NCBI GenBank assembly: GCA_944472155.2
Contig: OX235273.1
Coordinates: 34,135,204 to 34,199,203 of the forward strand
Origin: Trichobilharzia szidati
Taxonomy: Eukaryota; Platyhelminthes; Trematoda; Strigeidida; Schistosomatidae
Direction: 5' to 3'
Length of the DNA stretch: 64,000 nt
Position 1 is the first letter of the stretch. Every line of letters begins with the position of its first letter. A program made the translations under genes and the position numbers. The notes beneath the pieces are model-generated. The model was not told where the DNA came from and did not search any database. It saw only the letters and a list, made by a program, of their open reading frames with translations. Positions 62,057 to 64,000 of the stretch are shown one piece after another.

Positions 62057-62179
62057 CCGATATCAATGGTCCGCCTGTATAATTAGGGCTACCGATATCC
62101 ATGTTGAAAATTCCATACTTGTACTGGAAATACGGTGTAGCATCAAGCTGTAACCAAAAATGTAAAATATACATCCGTT

Positions 62180-62640
62180 AATATTTTTACATGAACTTAC
62201 TTTGTTTATTCCCTATGAGATTATAATTTTTGGTATTTTAAGTATTCTACCATTTTATGGCAAAATGAAAAAAAACTAGTAAAACGTTTATTCATATCTT
62301 CACAAATCATTAAGTTAGCCTTAGCCTGCCTTTACATAGGCTGACTCATTAATTTTACACATCTCATTTTTTTGCACTAGAAGACACCGCGCATTAAAAT
62401 GTTTCTGACTGGTTAGTCAATAAATGTTGAAAATTGAAAAATGGAGGAAGTATTCACCCACTTTGTAAATATCATTTGGTTAAATTACACAAAGCGGTAT
62501 CAAAAGGTGCTAGAAAATGCTTCCAATGTCTGGAAATCTGAATTCATAATGGTCACTTGCTAGATGGGTCAGGCTCATTCTTCCTTCCAATGAATCTATA
62601 AGCTATACAATTTTCCCGCTGAAAATGTGAAATATTCATC
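62180..62640 (+). repeat. 461-bp tandem unit 1, contains array-core relic
   Basis: It pairs with the next unit at about 80% identity by eye. Its right half (62445-62600: 'aaatatcatttggttaaatt', 'aatgtctggaaatctgaatt', 'cttgctagatgggtcaggct') is a diverged form of the array core's left half. Its left half is unrelated to the array. Confidence 0.75.
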
Positions 62641-63110
62641 AGTATTTCTATACATGGACTTACTTTCTGCTTCATCTATGAGGTGATCATTTTCAATATT
62701 TTAAGTATCCCACCATTTTTTGACAAATTGAAATTAACTATTACAACGTTTATTTATATGCTCAGAAATGACTTGGTTGGCTACAACTTAACTTTACGTA
62801 GTCTAACCCATCATTTTACAGATCCCATTTCATCACGCTAGAAGACATCGCATGTTAAAATGTTCCTGACTTATGAATCAATAATTTTTGAAAATTGAAA
62901 AGTGGAGGAAGTGTTCATCCACTTTGCAAATGTCGTTTAGTAAAATAACAGAAAGTGGCATCAAATGGCATAGGCAAATACTTACGACACCCGGAAATCT
63001 GAATTTATAATAGTCACTCGCTAGATGGGTCGAGCTCGTTCTTCCTTCCAATGAATGTGTGAACTATACATTTCCCACGAAAAATGTGACAATTTCACAC
63101 AATGAAGAAT
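62641..63110 (+). repeat. 461-bp tandem unit 2, contains array-core relic
   Basis: Same order as unit 1: 'ttaagtatcccaccattttt', 'agaagacatcgcatgttaaa', 'aagtggaggaagtgttcatc', 'tcactcgctagatgggtcga'. Confidence 0.75.
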
Positions 63111-64000
63111 TTCATGCGTGATGTAAGGCGAAGGGATATATGCAAACTCATCCACTCCACCTCTGGATGAAGTCTGGTTATCATGGAACCCTCCCGTGGG
63201 AAGAAGTGATTTGAAATCAGTTACACTTAGTGAGAAGAAAAAAGAAAAAAGATGGACTGAACTGATTCAAACGTGTGACAGGATGCAACTAGTACGCTTT
63301 TAAAGAAAGGTACTTTTACATGGGTTTTCTAACTGCAACTAAATTCATTAAAATTATTTTTCAAGGTGCTGAGTCTATCATAGCATCATTCAGTCTCCTT
63401 GTGATGATCTGGAATAATGACTTCCTTGGGGTCTAAGGGGGCATAATTTCAGGGTACTTCTTGCATTTACAAATATCATCTTGCTTTGTCACTTTCCCAA
63501 GGTAGCATTTATTTGACAATCTGCGCCTCTTCTCATCCCCCACACCTTCTTTATTAGTCTCCTTATACTTTGGGGTGACAGGTAAAGGGGTGATCAGAGT
63601 GTCAAAATGTGATTCTTGATTACGCTGAGTTTTTCAGATAACACTCATTCTTTCGTGACGTTAACCAAATTACTAATTCATTCCAAGTACCATCCCAGTT
63701 TTAGAGATTGTGATATCCTGTGACTGCGACATCATTGGTAGTTCACATACAACCAAGAGATTTTCAACCATTTACAGCATAAAAACGCCACATACGATGG
63801 TAGAAAACTTGATGACATACTGACTGAAAGATAATTATTTTCAAACTCTCATCGCCGCTTCACATTTCTGTTATACACTGTGATAAACTGAATGCGAAAA
63901 ATGTGATAAACTTCAGATGGTAGATGCCTCATACTACAAAATTAGTGGATTTCAATCGGCTTTAGTGTTCAGGCAGGCAGAACGTGTCAAAGAATTCGTC
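63111..64000. other. No gene recognised
   Basis: It opens with 'tttcatgcgtgatgtaa', close to a string at 3267 near a PLE end. It then has a slightly GC-richer patch (63400-63600) without an identifiable domain. The window ends here. Confidence 0.5.

Overview
The window reads as repeat-dense, gene-poor nuclear DNA of a parasitic flatworm, most likely a blood fluke (Schistosoma or a close relative). The reasons are an Smalpha-type tRNA-derived SINE with a hammerhead core, a Merlin DNA transposon with a 28-nt micro-intron, several decayed copies of one RTE-clade non-LTR retrotransposon, several Penelope-like elements (PLEs), and AT-rich sequence with no bacterial-style operons. I recognise no host protein-coding gene. 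The only nearly intact coding sequence is the Merlin transposase. All family identities are read from protein and DNA motifs by eye; no search was run.

Layout. 1-2.1 kb: nothing recognised. 2.3-6.8 kb: three PLE copies on the minus strand in a row, the middle one almost full length but broken by two stops and a frameshift. 6.9-7.3 and 11.7-11.9 kb: old RTE 3' ends. 11.92-12.27 kb: the Smalpha-like SINE. 12.6-20.4 kb: two 1.78-kb direct repeats about 99% identical. The first is interrupted by a 3.5-kb RTE element with an 8-bp target-site duplication, and the second keeps the empty site. 20.7-21.2 kb: another RTE 3' end. 24.4-25.6 kb: Merlin with terminal inverted repeats. 30.1-31.6 kb: two PLE pieces in opposite orientation. 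31.6-34.3 and 54.7-57.6 kb: an old segmental duplication. 37-40.2 kb: decayed LINE and PLE fragments. 41.8-42.1 kb: a 304-bp insertion built as a perfect 93-bp inverted repeat carrying hammerhead-like motifs, flanked by a 13-bp duplication.

42.9-52.2 kb holds the most unusual structure. Five copies of a roughly 410-515-bp core lie in the same orientation, nearly identical, but separated by spacers that have diverged strongly and often start T-rich and end A-rich. A 5'-truncated PLE has landed in this array. Diverged relics of the same core lie at 36.0, 59.1 and 62.2-63.1 kb, so the family is old, but the array copies are being homogenised or were amplified recently. I do not recognise this family.

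The parts do not form a pathway; they record successive insertions and duplications. The order that can be read directly: the duplication of the 1.78-kb unit or its ancestor left an empty site that dates the RTE insertion, and the 50-kb PLE landed after the array block around it had been duplicated. Repeat density and the absence of host genes would fit heterochromatin or a sex-chromosome region, but that is inference.
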